Source: Angiostrongylus vasorum
Lineage: Eukaryota; Nematoda; Chromadorea; Rhabditida; Metastrongylidae
Assembly: GCA_018806985.1 (NCBI GenBank)
Contig: JADANN010000443.1
Span: forward strand, 4,462,667 to 4,526,666
Direction of reading: 5' to 3'
Length of the DNA stretch: 64,000 nucleotides
A model generated the notes under the pieces. It did no database searches, had not been told where the DNA came from, and was given only the letters and a program-made list of their open reading frames with translations. Each line of letters opens with the position of its first letter. Within the stretch, counting starts at the first letter, position 1. This document shows positions 47,101 to 58,879 of the stretch, one piece after another. Position numbers and translations under genes: made by a program.

Positions 47101-50100
47101 GATCTCTACTGCAGTGTTTTCTACACTCGCACACTATACGATGACTATCGATCACTGTAGCAATTAGAACTGCAATAGTTTTATACATGTATAGTATAGA
47201 TGTGCGTTGTATTGGAATGTGTAATTTGCTTGTACATTTCTAAGTAGACAAAAGAGCTCTTCCTGACAAACGTCCAGTACAACATCTGTGTTCTATAAGC
47301 TATCAGTTACTTACTTAGTTGGATACTTGAACACTCCCTTAGTTGCGCAGTCCGGGTAGATGCTGCGAGTGCCGGTCAAATTTCAGAAGAGGAAGGTTCA
47401 AGCGCACTATGGTTGGCACGCATAGTTGTTGACGTGACTGAAGTATCAGGCCACGTCTTTGCTGGATATACAGCGCTAGGAGGAGTGTTGCATCTAAAAC
47501 GTGAGTGTGGAGTTTTGGGTCCATTAATTGGTCGGCAGCTTCTTTTAGTGGCCGAATTTGGCCCAAGCTGCCTTCCTTCTTTTGCTTAGTTCCTACTCAT
47601 GTAGCTTCCCAAGCTTAGTGGACGTCCAAGGCACACATAGAAGTTGGTCTCTGCAATCAGTTTTCTTGTATCACCTTGTCGAACCCCTTTTCCTATGGCT
47701 TTCATAAAGCTTGGATTAAAAAACTGTATATTCGTGCTGCCGTCCCAACGGTTTACCGCCTCATCGTAGCTGGGAGATGTTCCTAGGTGTCGGACTGCGA
47801 TGTACAGCGGGGGATTCATCCCCTGGCAGAGTCTCCCAAGCTGAGAAGGAGTCCGGCGTTTCCATCAGGAAGCCTAGCTAAGCGTAAACCAATACCAGGA
47901 TCCACCACCGTCCTGGTATCAAAGTCGCACGGTGGTAAATCTCCCTCTGATCCACAAGGGCTGCGACTGCCTCTGGTGGTGAAGGCCTGAGGCAAACTTT
48001 GGCCAGGCTGGCCTCGGGACTCCAGGGAACCATAATGGCTCAACCAGCAAATCTCCGAAAAAATGGAGATTATGCTGGGGCCACACAATCAGTGAGGACA
48101 GGCCATTCAAGTATCAAGTAATTATTGGTGCTGCAGTTTCGATAGCAGCATGCTAGTGCTCGTGTACAGGACAAGTCCACCGCTTGGTCTACGAGCACTT
48201 ATAGGATTGCATTCGTTTAGACGTTGTTAAACCCTTTTTGTCAAGTTAGGACAAGGGGTTGATGATACTGTCGACAGAATTCTATAACCCTTGACAGGGT
48301 TTTGATGTGGTCCATGCACCAGAATCCCTGTCGAAATCCTGTTTGCTGAACTGGTTGTGCCTCATGAAATATCTTCGATTTGCGCAAAAATAAAAACGGT
48401 CTTCGTTAATAGCTTGTGGAGCACAATCAATAGGTATGTGGGATAGTTGTTCGAAAATCCCTTTCGTCATCCTTTTAGAGTAGGATAACGGTGCGCGACG
48501 TCCTCCGCTGGCCTGGGATTTTCTCTTTCTAAAGATAAAGTTTTACCTGGGTTGCGACAATTAAATGTAATTTGTAGTGACTAGCTCTAAGAAATCGGCG
48601 ATGATATTGTCGGATCCTGAAGCTGTATCTCCATGTTTTCTATCGCAACTCGAAATTTAGAGAGTTGAGTCCCACTTGGTCCTTCACCAACGGGGATTTC
48701 GTGGTCCGAGACGAGGATTGAAAGGATTGAAGTTGAAAAGATTGGTATAGCACCTCTCCGTCATCAATAGATTTCCATATGCCATATCATGGTGGGAGGT
48801 ACTGATGGCCCCATTTTCGTTCGTCAGGATGGGTAGAGCAACATTACAGTCGCAAAGATCGCGATAGCACTTCTTTAGTCTAGGTCGTTTTTGAGCTGCC
48901 TCCAATAACTTTTTCTGTCTACAGCGACGTAAATTCTCCTGGAGGATCTTCTACAGCAAGCATTTATTAACAGCCTTGTTAAGTGTGTAGTAGAATCAAG
49001 CTTCAGTGTCATTTTCATTTCGAGCAACTCTTTAGTGGTAATGAGGTTGCAGTGTGAACACCTTGTTTGAGTAACTGAGGCAGAGCCCCACACAAGTTTT
49101 AAGTCCCTTAACAATTAGCTTGCAAACCTCAGTCGTTTTTTCTCTTCTCTCTCTTCTCCTGAGTCTCCTTTATTTGCCAATCATGAAAGAAGATTTCAAT
49201 GAGAACATCCTCCTCATAGACGGTCTGTTTCGTTTTCTTGGATGATGACAGGAGTTCTTCTCCTGCTTATAGATGAATCGAATCTTCTCACGGAAAAGGC
49301 GGAGATCAGGCTACAGAAGCCAATAACCACTAAAGCATCAAAGTGGCACTATCTTTTGTTTGTGAGAATATGATCGATCTCCGCATTAGACGTGCTGTTA
49401 GGAGACTCTCATGTCCACCGGCAATTCTCTGTCTTCTCGAAAAATGATTTCTCATTGAAGAGACGTGCTGCGGATAGGAGTACTACAAGACGGTTTCCAT
49501 TCTCATTTCGTCCTCTTGTTCTGAATTTCCCTATCCTGCATTTATTTTCATTAGCCGTTCCCAACCTAGCCTTGATGTCTCCAACAACAAATTTATGGAA
49601 AGAGTTCTCGCTGTGGATTGCGGTTGTAAAACGCGTCCAGTTCGCTCTCATCATCTGTACATTGGTGAGTAGCAATTGATGATACTGGCATTCTTTTGAC
49701 ATGCAAGTTGGAGGAGATGAACGGCCAAGCGCGGTAATATTAGTTCGTATGAGGTGACTAGATGGGGAAATAAATGGGTGTACGACAAAGACAACGCCTC
49801 CGACATTTCACAACGGAAATTACCCTCCACGAATGACAAGTGTCCCGTCATCTAATTGGCGCATGTCGGTCTTCCTGCTTTCGTCTTTTGTATGACGATC
49901 ACATTAATTTTAATGCGATCGGCAGCTTCAAGAGCAGGACAAAGGTCTACGTCTGAGGATGTTCTGGCGTTATAGTGCACAGTAAGAAGCAGGCTAATTG
50001 GCGTGTCGTGGGCGTGCTTGTTTTGTTCGTTTCTAATGACGTCCTGTTCAACCCGAAATTTGATCCCCTCACACCAGCTGTTTCAGTGCCCGACATCATA

Positions 50101-53100
50101 GATGGGAGAGCATAGTGTGCAGGGTACTGAGGCGGAAATTTTGCTAGTTTAGCCATTGCGGTTCCCTGGAAACATGAGATTATTCTAGCTGAAGCTTCCC
50201 TCAGTCCGCCACCACCCCAGGCAGTTGCCGCCTTTGTTGATCAGAGGAAGATTTGCCACCAAATTTGACAGCGGTAATTCCAGTATGGCTTGGTTGACTC
50301 CTAACTAGACTTCCGGATGGGAACGTCGGGCTCTTTCTCATCTTAGATGACGTTGCTGGTGGATGGATTTCCGACTGTACATCACAGCCGGAAACCCAGT
50401 AGCACCTCTCAACCACGATGAGATAGTAAACCGTAGGGAGGCAAGCTATCAATTAATAACAAAAAGTATAACAAAAAGCTTCTGTACCCCCATAACAAAC
50501 CACCGGGAAGACAAAGAGACCCTATAGGTGTCTTACTGCCCACTACAGCAAAACACTACGACACCTGTAGCTGTCACTTATCGCGAGCGTTAAGCTAGCA
50601 CAAGTCCGTTGTAGCTGTTATTCGGGAGGTATGCATTCATAACTAAAATAATGCGGAAATAGTTTGTCAATTCTTTCTTCTTTTTGAGCCTTCTTTTTCC
50701 GGTTTTCAGTGTTTCAAAGCTGTTGAATTTGAACCACTTACCTTCGACGCAATTTCTACGAAAGCCTGCTAGCGATTATTTTCTATGATTCGGTTGTTAA
50801 TTTCCGAATAACATTGGATTGAGTAATGTCAAATGAGTGCATACTGAACATTTGTTGGCACCGGTTACTCATCGTCAAAGAGAGTTGCGTGTCCGGGAGA
50901 AAATTCGACATTCTTAACAGATGCATTGATTTTGAGCTGTTTGACATACTTGAAATATATTCTAGATTCTTTTTTGTCGGTTCTCGGTTCATTTGCTAGG
51001 CTCCACATAATCACTGATGGATGTGATCCGTCACGTTCGATAAGCTCCTTCAACATTTTCATGTGCAGAAGATTGTTCTCTTTTGAGAAACCTCTGCAAA
51101 ACCGATTTTTTTCGTATCACAGTTGTACAGTATGAACAACAAGTTACATAAAAAAATGCTTGTTTTTACAGCTTTTCTATGGCTAATCATCAGCGTTCTC
51201 TTACTTGAGCCCAACAGCAGGTGTCTCTGCAATGACCGCAATGCCACGACGATCGTTTTCCGCCATTCGTTCCTCAGCATACGGGTAGTGCGTGGTACGG
51301 TAGCAGTTGCCACCCGTCCATTCAAGCAAGTTCAGATCCTTTGTCATCACTACAGCGTTGAAACCGCGTCCATGTACCTTAACAGATAAATCACTCTATG
51401 CATCGATACAATGCATGCAAGGTTGGGCAAAGTGGACCCCGCATGCACGGATTTCTCTTTTATTCAACCGAATGGTTGTCCAAGACAGATTTTATGCACG
51501 ATGTGGTAAGTGGAAAACTACTCTCTACATCTAATAAATTTCTAGAAACCTTCTTGGACAAATTTTTCATTGAATGCCATACTGTAGAATTTGAAAGCTT
51601 GGTTTCCAAACAATCGACTAAGGCTCAATCAAGAACAGAATACATGGCTTATTAGAACAAATAGCAGATTTGATAAGAGAAATAGAGAAAGAGTTCACTG
51701 TGTTGACCTCAAAATCCTCATGCATCCCGAAACCGAGGCAGTAAAATGGTTTGTCATTTATGAGAAGTTGACGGTTCGTCCAACCAACGGTACGAAACCC
51801 GAATGTTTTGCGATAGACGTCAAGTCGTAATTGTTCCAGTGGCACGACCAGCTCCACCTAGCTATTAACAATGTTTCCAAATAATTCTGTTATAGATAGT
51901 TTTGCAACCATCTCCTATGCAAACGTCAATTTTACTATGTAAATTATTCAAGCACACTTCCAAAGTATAGAGGTCCGGATTCCCAATTCCACGTGGCCAC
52001 CACGGCCGCACTGTTTTCAGGAGTCCTTTCTGCTCTAGACCTCGTGCCGAGAAAACCTCAAATGTGTAAATGAAATCAGTTTCTAATTCCTTTCAGGTAA
52101 GAAGCGGAACCTATTGCTTACATACCAGATTTCTGTCTGGATCAAACATATGCACAAAAACATCTTCATCGGAACGATTCTGATTCAGAACGATCTCATA
52201 AGAAAATGATCCTGAAACACTTATGTTTGAAATAGGTCTTTAGCGTCCAAAAGCCGAAATGACTGGAATTTTTAATGCCGCTTACCAGAGCTTACCTAAA
52301 TGTTCAGCGTTTATTCGTATATCAACTATATAACTCTGAGGCAATTTCAACAGATACACTGATCTAAGGATACCAGCGTAGTTGAAGAAGTCGAAATTGC
52401 CGATGTTTTTGAATGCTCCTTCGGGCGTACGGGATATCTAAAAGAATCATTGCGTTGCTTTGAAGAATAAGGAATGAAGCATGTGGTTTTAGTTAATCCT
52501 TAAGAGGTACAATATGGATGCGATTCCATTTGTAACATCGCAGCCGCAATTGCGTCTATACTGGCTTGTAAAATGGCTTGTGGTGCTCACCGATGTGCCA
52601 GTCCTGTGCTTTTTATGCTCACTAGACCAAGTCTATTACGAATGTAGCGACAATGGAGTAACAGAGGTCTTGGTTTGCGTGGACGAGGGATCGAAAAAAG
52701 AATCACGTGTATATTGCGTGGCATCTCTAATCACTGCGCTACTCGCAGCTTGACCTCGTCGTTACATAAATGTTCCAAAATTCGTGAAAATATCTTTGTA
52801 TTGCCAACTTCGCTGTAGCATAATATAGACATGAATAGAGGCATTTCTTATCTCCAAAGAAGACAATCAGCACTGTTCCTATCAAATATCATCCAAAAAA
52901 ATCCTTTTAGAAGGCCTTTTGTCTGTTCCAGACGTTTGATCGACATTTGTTGTAGATTTCGAAACTGTGAGCTCGATAGTCAAAGTGGCAAAGTGTCAAT
53001 ATGGCTGAAAACATAGCAAGAAACCACACTGGGAAATAGTCGAAATAGCTGTTAATAGGTCCTTTCCAGTCATTTTAATAAACATTGAAATAAGGGTGCA

Positions 53101-56100
53101 GAGAATTGCTTGGAACCAACCTCGATCTGTTTTTCTTTTTCGTTAAATGAATAAGTTACAATGGAAATGTAGGCCAGGAGATGTTGTCGTTGTTTAAGAA
53201 GATTAAAGACAAAACTGACTAAACACCAAAATCGTTGAAATAGAAAACAAAGACACCAGAGTAACTATGCTCTCTGATTGTTTAGCGCTTGGCTATTACT
53301 GGCTTTAAATTCGAGCTAAAAAATATCTTCTATTCCGCTTACGTGCTAAAGGGTTGGAAATGGTGCTGGAATTGTTTGAGAGGACAAAACCACTTGATAG
53401 ATTAGTAGACCACCGCAAAGTCACTGTGTAAGCTAAATAGGCGCTCAATTACATCTACAATACTGTAAATGGACTCGCATGTACGGCATATTCCTAAGAG
53501 AATAATGACTCTGAACGCGTTATCCTTATACTTCCGACAGTTTGCTTGGCTTTCGGCAATCCAGAACGACACACAGATGTGTCATCATGAACCGTGCTAC
53601 ATATTCTTCCGGCTAGATAATGTACAGTGAAAAAAATTGTTAAACCTGTCAGTCCGACAGTTTCTCTGAGAAGGTTTGGTAAAATCAACAATTCTTACAT
53701 TCTTGCCTTTTACACTACGAGTACTGTCAGCCATATAGATGAAGTCACCCTGAGGGATTGTAAACCACGACAGCGTGTTATTCACAGCGACAGTAATCTG
53801 TAACGAAGTAATCAAACTTTACAATGGTTCGCATATTTTGATGACATAGGCGACTGTTTGAGCACTGAGTGACACAACTTCTCAGGTGTCGTTGGTCTTT
53901 TTATAGTGTTCATCTTCGGTACAATCAGTCCCGAATATTCGGTGTTTGATTTATTTACAAAGTAATATTTGTCGACATGCAAAGCGCAAGTGGACAATGT
54001 TGATTTAAGTAGAAATGATTACGAAAAAAGTTGCTAAACAACCAAATTAGATGCGTTTTTTAAAAGAACCATTCTGTCGAAAACAGATCTCGGTGTGTCT
54101 ACCTGAGTAGATGACGTGTTAATTTGACACTTCCACAGGCTGAAGAAGGCGGAACTGATGGAGCCTTTTTACCGAAGAACTCCAATCGATTCTCAACTTA
54201 TTCCGGGGCTACAAATCCACTGTGACGTTGCTATCCCTGTAGCTAGAAAACTCACGAAGCAAATTAATGCTGCTTTGTGGAGAACAAGGAAGCCACTAAA
54301 GTCGGATTTTTTTGTTCCTGTGGAGAGTGGAGAGAGAACTGTGAATAGGCACAAAGAAATTCGATTCGTGAAATCTTTATTATATGATGGAAATAAGTCA
54401 TTACGGATGGTTTTCCAGTCACAAATATCACATCTTACTTACCAATGGAAACTAGGGAGCTCAAGTAGGTAAAGTAGGATATGGGAAAAAATACGAGTCG
54501 TCTCCAGTATAGAGGAAGAAATCGCTGAATTCGCCACTCGATTTGCTTCTCAGCTGAGACTTGGGGTGACAGTTCAACCAGGTGGAAAGTTTTACGCAAC
54601 ATTCGCAGAATGACTGAACAATGCCGTTTGCTATATCGCTAATAGGAAGAATATGGAGCGATTCTACGCTACTTGGACCTTTGAAAAATGTTCCATCTTT
54701 GAGAACCGACGAAGAATAAAGCGGATGTCCATGTTATAAGTTGATAACAGTTGACGAAATATGAATGAGAATGACAGGAGACTCTAAGAGGACCTATTCA
54801 TCATTTTGGGAGAACACCTTTAACTGAAGGGGGGCAGAGAATGCGTGCTTCTGAATCACGTCAATCACGGATTGGCAACACTCGCAGGTGTCATCATCCA
54901 CGAAGGAGGACAGCTAAGTTAACAACGAGAAAATGAAACGAATAGAAAATTTCTTAGCCTGATCACGACTTGTGATACTTATGTAAACAGTGTTTTGTTC
55001 CGGCATCAAATGCAACAAGACAACAGAGTTTTTCTCAAAACTCTCGCGAGAATCCCGCGCCCGGTTTACGTAAGCTATGAGTGAATTATAAAATAGTTCT
55101 AGAATCATTGCTTAAATTAGAAAAACCAAATCCTCACCCTGTTTTCAGCACCGAAAACTGTCAGCGACGTGACGTCGAATTCGAAAGGTAAATGCCCACC
55201 AACATGTGATCCAACTTCCTTCGCATTAAAGTACTGAAATCAGTGTTGGTGATTGTAATACTTGATCTTATCTTGCAAAGCGAAGTTACATGGGCACATG
55301 TAACGCAGTGATAAGAGATTGCGCGGCATACAAAGAAGGTCATTGATTCGATCTCGCGCTCCAAGTAAATCAAAATTCACGGAGTAGGGAAACATTCGTT
55401 TGATACATCAATAATACCCCGAAAATCACTATGTGAGCCAAATAGGCACTCAATAACCACCGCACTGGCAAGAATAGAAGCGAATGCATGGCAAACTTCT
55501 TAGGTACTGATGAAAGCCGGACATTGTACCTCTCATTTCATATACGAAAGTACATTTAACCCAAAGATTTGGAGGAATTTTTCTTGAATTCCTGACTAAT
55601 TAAATACAACCACAAGGATGCTGAAATATGAGCAGAAGTCAAACTTCAGTTAGGCTTCTCACTCGCGACTGCCTTTACCTGGGGCTGACGTGCTATCCAC
55701 CACACTAACCGAGGCTCATGCATTGCCTTCTTATCAGACATGTATTTACTTTGTCGGTGCTATTAATAATCATCCATCAACAGGAATGACCTGGAGAGCA
55801 TAAATCGGCATTGGACCCAGTCAAACTGATGGTGATCGAGTAAAAAACATGGCTAAGAGAGAGTTTGTTTCAGAATGTATCAGGAATCTAGTTAGCATCC
55901 ATAATCTGCATCATTTGTTGCTTTTCGGTGATTTTTGTGATATTTTCGAATTCTTCAGTGTCCAATGGCGATTATTGAGTAGCACTAAAACAGTACATTT
56001 GAGTGGTAATACAGCTCATAAATAGTATAATAACCACGAAACAAAACGGGAACGTCACTGTATTGTCAATCGTTGCGCTCGTTTCCATGGCTCTACATCT

Positions 56101-58778
56101 TCATGTTCATACAGGAACAATTTTTTGCTTTCCAGACGAGTAATGTTTTCAAGAACGATTCCGAACAATTTCAGGAATGATGCGCAGCCCTACCAGAATA
56201 CACTAGTCGAGGGATGAAATAAAAAAGCTTTCGGCGTTGATCAATCCGTGAGGGATGCGGCATGCATCCGACTTCGTTAAGCATCGTTTCGAGGTGAGTG
56301 AATGAATATCGGGTCTTAACACTCGTGGTGGCCTAGCGATTTAAGGAGCCAGTGCATGCTGCTATCCTCCCAATAAAATCTGGTACTAATTTGCCGATCC
56401 CGGAAGGATGGAAGATTTGGTGGGCCACTGGTATGGGGATCGGTTCCATGTGTGTTGCAGGGCGCCTTCGACCACTGCGCCACACGCGCCCTTAGTCGAG
56501 GGATACCCAAATAAAATGGGTATGTTTAGAATTCCTTGTCACAACTGGACACCTTTTTTTATTCGACGCGGAAAACGGCCATGGAGGCATTGAGAGAATT
56601 TTGATCGTGATTCTGGCTTGACGATCTCAGGAACAGTGAATGGTTTAAGACTACCAACTAATTAAATGGCAAATGTAGCTTCAGAAGAAGGCAAAGCATG
56701 AAGATTTTTCCTCTGAGGCAGTCTAAATATTGCAATTAACGAAGTTTCTACCATCAACAATTACTTAATCATTTTCAGGTTTCAGTGATATAATTTGACA
56801 TTAAAACGAAGCTACAATAATCAAAGAAACAGGGTACGTGACGACATTGAGTCGTTGTTCTTGGAACTGCAACTGTCGAAGAGACACTAAATAAAACTGG
56901 ATCACAAGTGCCGAATTGTTAGCATCAAAGTCCTGCATATGCTCGTCTAATACTCATATTAGTAAGTTCTAACTTGGGGTGGGGATAGCACGGTGGTTAG
57001 TGATGCTGTCGATTAGGAAACAAAGGCGCTATTTCGGTCTGCGCCTCGATGCTGTTTTCTACTCCATATGGGAACACCTTAGCCCGGCTATCTCCAAGAT
57101 TTCAGGGAGATTTGACCCCACTGGCACTCTACGGTATCCCGTACAGAAGACGAAATCCTCAAGCAGCAGCTGAAACAACAAGCGAAATGTTCGAAGACCA
57201 ATGTAGACAATGAGTGCGATGAAAACGAAACAAATGGGAAAAGTGCTGAGATCTGCACAGCAGATGTGGTGACAGGGTCATGTAAGAAAAGAAGATCTCA
57301 ACTTCTTCATTTTCTTTCATGTGGTAAAATTGGTCAACAACAGTCATTAAACGATGTTTTTTTGCCAGAAATTTTTGTTTCACTCAGTCCCGTCACAGTA
57401 GTTTTCCCCCATCTATGTTTTGAAGCTCCACGTTGATATCCTTGATACTAGAATGTTGAGAAGGGAGCTCATATCGTATCCTTTCGTAAATTTCTGGCAG
57501 CTCCACATATCCATGGCCGCCTCGTTCTTTTCGACGGCAATGTTCTGACGAGTCGAGTCATTTCAGTAGTAAAAAAAATAAAGACATTTTGTAACAAGGA
57601 ATAAAGCATACAGAAGAGCGCATCATGTAGCTTAGGATGCTAAGCATGATCTCTTGAGGACATAGGACATGGTTATAAGGCAAAAGCATAAGAGTCTTTG
57701 GTGTTTATTAAAGGATGCATCTTGCATTGGATTCCGTTAAGTCTCGTGGTAGAGATTGCAAGCATATTTTGGCTATACAACGAGATTCGGTATCCCTAGT
57801 TATGTATCGAGTAAGTATTTCTATTATCCAAGACACATCTGATATTGATCTGCCTATTTCGAAGGGATGAGAGATTAGTTATCCCTAGGTTAGGTATCGA
57901 ACCAACGACCACGTGTATATCTTAGGACTCACATAACCACTGCGTTACACGTGCCCTAGTCACAGAGTAACACCAATATTCGATGTATTCTGACTACAGG
58001 GATAATCCTGCAATTCGTACTCCGAACAGTTAAAACAATAAAAAAAATAAAAAGATTAAAATATTACTTAACGCTCTGAATTGGGATTAACGTAACATTC
58101 ACCATAGGCGAGCTTGTGATGAAACAACTTATGGACAACAAAAAACGGAAAACTCTGCTGTTGAATATCTGCATTTTATTCTAATAATTTCATGAAACGT
58201 AATCTATGAAAGACAGTAAATATGGCAGAAAAGTAGTGATGATCCTCATCATTTCTGCTATATCTGATTCTTTACAAAGAAGTAAGTTACTAAGCATACC
58301 ACTTTTGCGTAGTAGTTGACACTACCGAATCGGAGAACGATGCGTTCACCGATGTCGCGTTCGCGGACGAAGACCGTCGTCTGATACCACACCCAACCGA
58401 CGTGATCCCGTAGTTCGGCGCTAGCCGAAAGATCATTGTAAGCCGAGGGTACTGGCATCATGGTTGCGTTCTGCAACGCCACAACAACTCCAAAATGAGA
58501 TTGTTAGGAATATTCGACTACTTATGAAATAATTTAATAAACGACGCTGAAAAGTTGAAAGGCATCGCTGATCGTCACATTTGTACGCATTAGTAGACAG
58601 ACTTTCAGCATATATATTCTATCTCTGACGTGGTTTTATAAAGCTTATAACTCACTAAAAACTTCGACAAATCCATTGTGTACCACAGTCGCTTCAATCC
58701 GACATCGTCGGAGTTCGTTGGCTCCTTCACAAATGTCCATAACCCGTCCAACAAGTCAACTGTTCGAATTTCATTTTT
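38133..58778 (-). CDS. GUSB: Beta-glucuronidase (GH2), 14 visible exons, 5' exon missing
   Basis: Lysosomal exo-glucuronidase that removes beta-linked glucuronic acid from glycosaminoglycans. Exons in order: 58778-58656, 58470-58300, 55233-55138, 53797-53699, 52437-52296, 52211-52126, 52056-51925, 51857-51708, 51377-51205, 51093-50950, 45175-45088, 44827-44651, 39402-39264, 38263-38133. All are in phase. Seen: [86 protein letters not shown], acid/base Glu in [17 protein letters not shown], nucleophile Glu in [20 protein letters not shown], and [17 protein letters not shown]. Human GUSB aligns along the whole length. The signal-peptide exon should lie above 58778 and was not found. The acceptor before 45175 reads AA instead of AG. 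If that is real, the gene may be damaged; otherwise it is a sequence error. Confidence 0.88.
38520..38885 (+). repeat. SINE-1 copy followed by a second partial copy
   Basis: A full forward SINE-1 runs 38525-38790: GATAGAACTAGCTGAGAGAC, GTGGTGGTGAACGCG, ATTCGTTCCCC, ATCTCAGCATCATC, GTAGGCAGTAAATAAAAAGG. It is followed head-to-tail by the 5' part of another copy (38790-38882), which stops at GCGCTGATCGATC. It lies in the last GUSB intron. Confidence 0.7.
39795..43160 (+). mobile_element. RTE-A LINE, most complete copy
   Basis: A leader of about 560 nt starts near CTCATATGAGGGATC. The endonuclease follows ([19 protein letters not shown], then [29 protein letters not shown]). The RT follows ([45 protein letters not shown]), and the C-terminal part ([30 protein letters not shown]). 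The palm motif reads FADYI, where active RTs have ADD. Several frameshifts (for example near 40690, 41720 and 42090) make it inactive. It ends in an AGGTGATAGAGGTGATGG tail near 43130-43155. It sits antisense in the GUSB intron between the 44.65-kb and 39.4-kb exons. Confidence 0.85.
43779..44212 (-). mobile_element. RTE-B short derivative with perfect 14-bp target duplication
   Basis: The body is 43793-44198. AGGTTTAATATTAC is repeated exactly at 43779-43792 and 44199-44212. In minus sense it runs from leader (ACTGGTTACCGCCTCGTC) to tail (CCGTCCAAGTATGCAAATA). It lies in the same GUSB intron as the full RTE-A. Confidence 0.85.
45176..45177 (-). other. Non-AG acceptor of a GUSB exon
   Basis: On the minus strand the intron ends ATATTTCAA before the exon AAATCTTGTC. 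Changing one A to G would give a standard worm acceptor (TTTCAG) at exactly the position that keeps phase with the upstream exon ending at 50950. There is no AG nearby without an in-frame TGA. Confidence 0.7.
45466..47089 (-). mobile_element. mariner transposon with TIRs and TA duplication, inactive
   Basis: The left end TTAGGTTGTTCAGAAATGAA (45466) and right end TTTCTGAACAACCTAA (to 47089) are terminal inverted repeats. TA flanks both sides (45464-45465, 47090-47091). Minus-strand pieces of the transposase include [36 protein letters not shown] and [15 protein letters not shown], with a mariner-type D(34)D block. Frameshifts split it. Without the SINE-1 dimer inside it would be about 1.25 kb, a normal mariner length. 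It lies in the 5.8-kb GUSB intron between 50950 and 45175. Confidence 0.88.
46600..46991. mobile_element. SINE-1 inverted dimer inside mariner, perfect 14-bp target duplication
   Basis: The left arm 46617-46755 (reverse) and right arm 46772-46916 (forward) are near-perfect inverted repeats around a 16-nt loop. The forward arm continues to AAAAAGAGTAGGCAGTAAAT. CATAAAATTAGCTT is repeated exactly at 46600-46613 and 46978-46991, outside both arms. This insertion is younger than the mariner that carries it. Confidence 0.88.
47308..50452 (-). mobile_element. RTE-B LINE, degraded full-length-like copy
   Basis: The leader is at about 50452-50130 in minus sense. The endonuclease follows (about 50000-49400: [37 protein letters not shown]), the RT region is at about 48900-48200, and the C-terminal part ends at 47310 ([20 protein letters not shown]). 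The end is GTGTTCAAGTATCCAACTAAG. Many frameshifts are present. It is interrupted by an RTE-B short derivative at 47741-48122. It lies in the large GUSB intron, next to the mariner. Confidence 0.75.
47729..48134 (+). mobile_element. RTE-B short derivative inserted antisense in RTE-B
   Basis: The body is 47741-48122. The flanks are TATTCGTGCTGC (47729-47740) and TATTGGTGCTGC (48123-48134), with one mismatch. It runs from CAACGGTTTACCGCCTCATC to GGCCATTCAAGTATCAAG. It carries both the leader of the host LINE and its last few dozen bases. Confidence 0.82.
54137..54613 (+). CDS. Unrecognised spliced frame inside a GUSB intron
   Basis: An acceptor-like TTCCACAG at 54131-54138 is followed by [17 protein letters not shown]..., with an ATG at 54158. 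The frame runs to 54468. A 39-nt intron (54469-54507, GTAAAG...CCAG) follows. The frame resumes in phase at 54508 as [18 protein letters not shown] and [10 protein letters not shown], and stops at 54613. In total about 145 codons stay open across a worm-sized mini-intron, which argues against chance. It is antisense to GUSB. No family is recognised, and upstream exons, if any, were not found. Confidence 0.4.
55285..55375 (+). repeat. tRNA-like SINE head
   Basis: GGCACATGTAACGCAGTGAT (A-box region) and TTGATTCGATCTCGCGCTCC (B box) at tRNA-like spacing. The pairing arms are too degenerate for a functional tRNA. Confidence 0.5.
55600..55850 (-). repeat. SINE-1 monomer, old copy
   Basis: In minus sense: GGTCATTCCTGTTGATGG, then a tRNA-like head, CAGCATCCTTGTGGTTG. 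It is about 25% diverged from the young copies and lies in a GUSB intron. Confidence 0.65.
56215..56505 (-). mobile_element. SINE-2 (tRNA-derived), reverse copy
   Basis: In minus sense: GGCGCGTGTGGCGCAGTGGT, CATGGAACCGATCCCC (weakened B box), CTCCCGGGATCGGCAAAT-like body, AACGATGCTTAACGAAGTCG. It is in the GUSB intron between 58300 and 55233. Confidence 0.7.
56975..57436 (+). other. SINE-3-like head followed by a 106-codon open stretch
   Basis: GGGGATAGCACGGTGGTTAG at 56983 looks like an A-box region. From 57116 to 57436 one plus-strand frame is open ([14 protein letters not shown]..., [29 protein letters not shown] end) with no ATG near its start. It overlaps repeat sequence shared with 20.4 kb, so a gene is doubtful. 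Confidence 0.3.
57860..57965 (-). repeat. tRNA-like SINE head
   Basis: In minus sense: GGGCACGTGTAACGCAGTGG (A-box region), and TGGTTCGATACC (B box) about 50 nt on. It resembles the copy at 55.3 kb and lies in a GUSB intron. Confidence 0.5.
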
Positions 58779-58879
58779 CTAAAAGACGCATACTTATTTT
58801 ATTCAAAACTTGTTTACTAGCATTTTCCTCCACAGCGCTCCTTCAAGATGGAACTCACGATGGTTAGTAGCGAGGCAGA

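Noticed and set aside
49409..49702. 97-residue minus-strand frame with an endonuclease look
   Set aside because: It is the GDxxA...ENGNRLV part of the RTE-B endonuclease, with stops on both sides.
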